Source: an uncultured Bacilli bacterium (GTDB lineage Bacteria; Bacillota_I; Bacilli_A; RF39; UBA660). Taken from it: 60,402 bases of DNA. Below the pieces are notes generated by a model, which saw only the letters and a program-made list of their open reading frames with translations, searched no databases and was not told where the DNA came from. Where the stretch lies: positions 1 through 60,402 of the forward strand of contig CANRKU010000006.1 in the NCBI GenBank assembly GCA_947631295.1, given 5' to 3'. The stretch's first letter is position 1, and each line of letters begins with the position of its first letter. Position numbers and translations under genes: made by a program. Shown here piece by piece: positions 59,486 to 60,402 of the stretch.

Positions 59486-60227
59486 AATAAAAAAGATTTA
59501 TTTCTTTTTTGTTTTTTTCTTTCTTTGTTTTTTACCAGTATCTGTTTTAGCACTTGATACGGTAGATTCTACTAGTGAATTTTATGTCAATGATTATGCA
59601 AATATTTTAAGTACGGAAACAGAAAAATATATTATGGATCACAGTAGTGCTTTAGATCAAGAAACAGATGCCCAAATTGTAGTTGTTACTATCCCTTCTT
59701 TAGAGAACAATAGTTTAGAAGAATATGCAACTACACTTTTTCGAAAATTTGGAATTGGTGATGGTCAAGAAAATAGTGGTTTGTTATTACTATTAGCATT
59801 AGAGGAAAGACAAATGCGAGTTGAAGTTGGGTATGGTTTGGAAGGAATTTTACCAGATGCTAAAACTGGAAGAATCCAAGATACTTATATGATTCCTTAT
59901 TTATCAGAAGATAATTTTGATGAAGGAATTTTAAATGGTTATAAAGCATTCTTTCAAGAAATCGCATCTTATTATGATTTTAGTGGTGAAATTGAAGAGC
60001 CAGTAGAAGAAGAAACAGATGGTGATATTTTTGATTTTTTCTTTTTCTTTTTTGAACTTGGAATGTTAGGACTTGTCATTTATTTTCTCATTCATAATCG
60101 TAATGGTAGAGGAACTGGAATGTTTATGGGAGGTAGTTTTTCATCATTTGGTGGAGGTTCTTCCTTTGGTGGATTTTCTGGTGGTGGAGGATCTTCTGGT
60201 GGTGGTGGAAGCTCTAGAGGATTTTGA
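59472..60227 (+). CDS. TPM-domain (YgcG-type) membrane protein
   Basis: A signal peptide (IYFFFVFFFLCFLPVSVLA) is followed by a TPM domain with VNDYANILS, DAQIVVVTIPSL, LFRKFGIGDG, MRVEVGYGLEGILPDAKTGRI. A membrane helix near residues 192-208 and a C-terminal Gly/Ser-rich tail (GGGSSFGGFSGGGGSS) complete it. TPM domains have been reported to have phosphatase activity in plants; the role here is unknown. ATG 59472 follows GAGGTT inside lemA. Confidence 0.9.
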   Translation: MLNSKIKKIYFFFVFFFLCFLPVSVLALDTVDSTSEFYVNDYANILSTETEKYIMDHSSALDQETDAQIVVVTIPSLENNSLEEYATTLFRKFGIGDGQENSGLLLLLALEERQMRVEVGYGLEGILPDAKTGRIQDTYMIPYLSEDNFDEGILNGYKAFFQEIASYYDFSGEIEEPVEEETDGDIFDFFFFFFELGMLGLVIYFLIHNRNGRGTGMFMGGSFSSFGGGSSFGGFSGGGGSSGGGGSSRGF

Positions 60228-60327
60228 TAGACATCTGTTGACATTGTTTGAATAGAAAATAATTTTCAATGCAATGAATATTTTTTCAAAAAACATTATC
60301 TAATATTTCTAAACATCTAAATTTATG

Positions 60328-60358
60328 AAAGAGATTGGTAAGAATCTCTTTTCTTTTT
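60328..60358 (+). terminator. Terminator after the TPM gene
   Basis: AAAGAGATT (60328-60336) pairs with AATCTCTTT (60343-60351), followed by TCTTTTT. Confidence 0.8.
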
Positions 60359-60381
60359 GGAAAAATAAAAAATTATTTTCA

Positions 60382-60402
60382 TATAGTGTATTAGGTGATG
60401 GT
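60382..60402 (+). promoter_or_regulatory. Promoter and ribosome site of a gene beyond the window
   Basis: TATAGT (60382-60387) and AGGTGAT (60393-60399) at the edge match the pattern of several genes here whose -10 lies very close to the start codon. Confidence 0.3.

Noticed and set aside
1-60402. Mycoplasma genetic code (UGA as Trp)
   Set aside because: UGA is used as stop, for example at the end of prpC, and Trp is encoded by TGG throughout.

Overview
The window is chromosomal DNA from an AT-rich, Gram-positive-type bacterium of the Bacillota, most likely a spore-forming member of the Bacilli/Erysipelotrichia branch close to Mollicutes. The evidence is the pair PolC plus DnaE, SepF and DivIVA, a PrkC kinase with PASTA repeats, an isoleucine T-box, Shine-Dalgarno sites of the AGGAGG/AGGTGAT type, and spore genes (SpoIID, a SleC-like enzyme, a BclA-like collagen protein). 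UGA is used as a stop (prpC ends in TGA), so the Mycoplasma code is excluded.

Layout. 1-11075: a housekeeping operon close to the classical priA-fmt-rlmN-prpC-prkC-rsgA-rpe order, with spoIID-like and thioredoxin-like genes inserted. 11098-26768: a duplicated-domain orphan, rpmB, a D,D-carboxypeptidase, both replicative polymerases (dnaE, polC), a hydrolase, a membrane-anchored MurF-like ligase, ddl and a superoxide reductase. 26797-27965: a mitochondrial-type (Tam41) CDP-diacylglycerol synthase gene, then tRNA-Lys(CUU) and tRNA-Thr(CGU).

28004 to about 37890 is a mobile island abutting tRNA-Thr. It has a tyrosine integrase, a candidate small RNA, a zinc-ribbon membrane protein, a CI/LexA-like S24 repressor with three operator-like sites, decayed gene pieces, and then an all-forward array of accessory genes (GNAT, four orphans, HAD, NUDIX). 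Six copies of one intergenic module of about 95-150 bp occur in this array. Each has a GCACCAGATTGATA box, a hairpin, an extended -10 promoter and usually a structured leader. A seventh copy, after the last gene, stops just before the box. The box resembles the 3' end of tRNA-Thr plus flank. This is the most unusual feature: it looks like an integron-like cassette array served by a phage-type integrase, or a regulon built from copies of one promoter module.

37937-42999: a DUF2798 membrane protein with a structured 5' leader, then spore-surface and cortex genes (two collagen-like proteins, a SleC-like enzyme, a LysM protein). 43179-52078: sepF, divIVA, a degenerate ABC protein, an orphan, and a T-box(Ile) transcription unit holding a cation/Ca2+ antiporter, two paralogous orphans and ileS. 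IleS carries the GXHH motif variant linked to mupirocin hyper-resistance. 52142-60402: an FAD enzyme, rpsO-pnp, a pair of paralogous orphans, and lemA plus a TPM-domain gene.

Functions were assigned by reading motifs only. No database search was run, and starts were chosen from visible ribosome binding sites.
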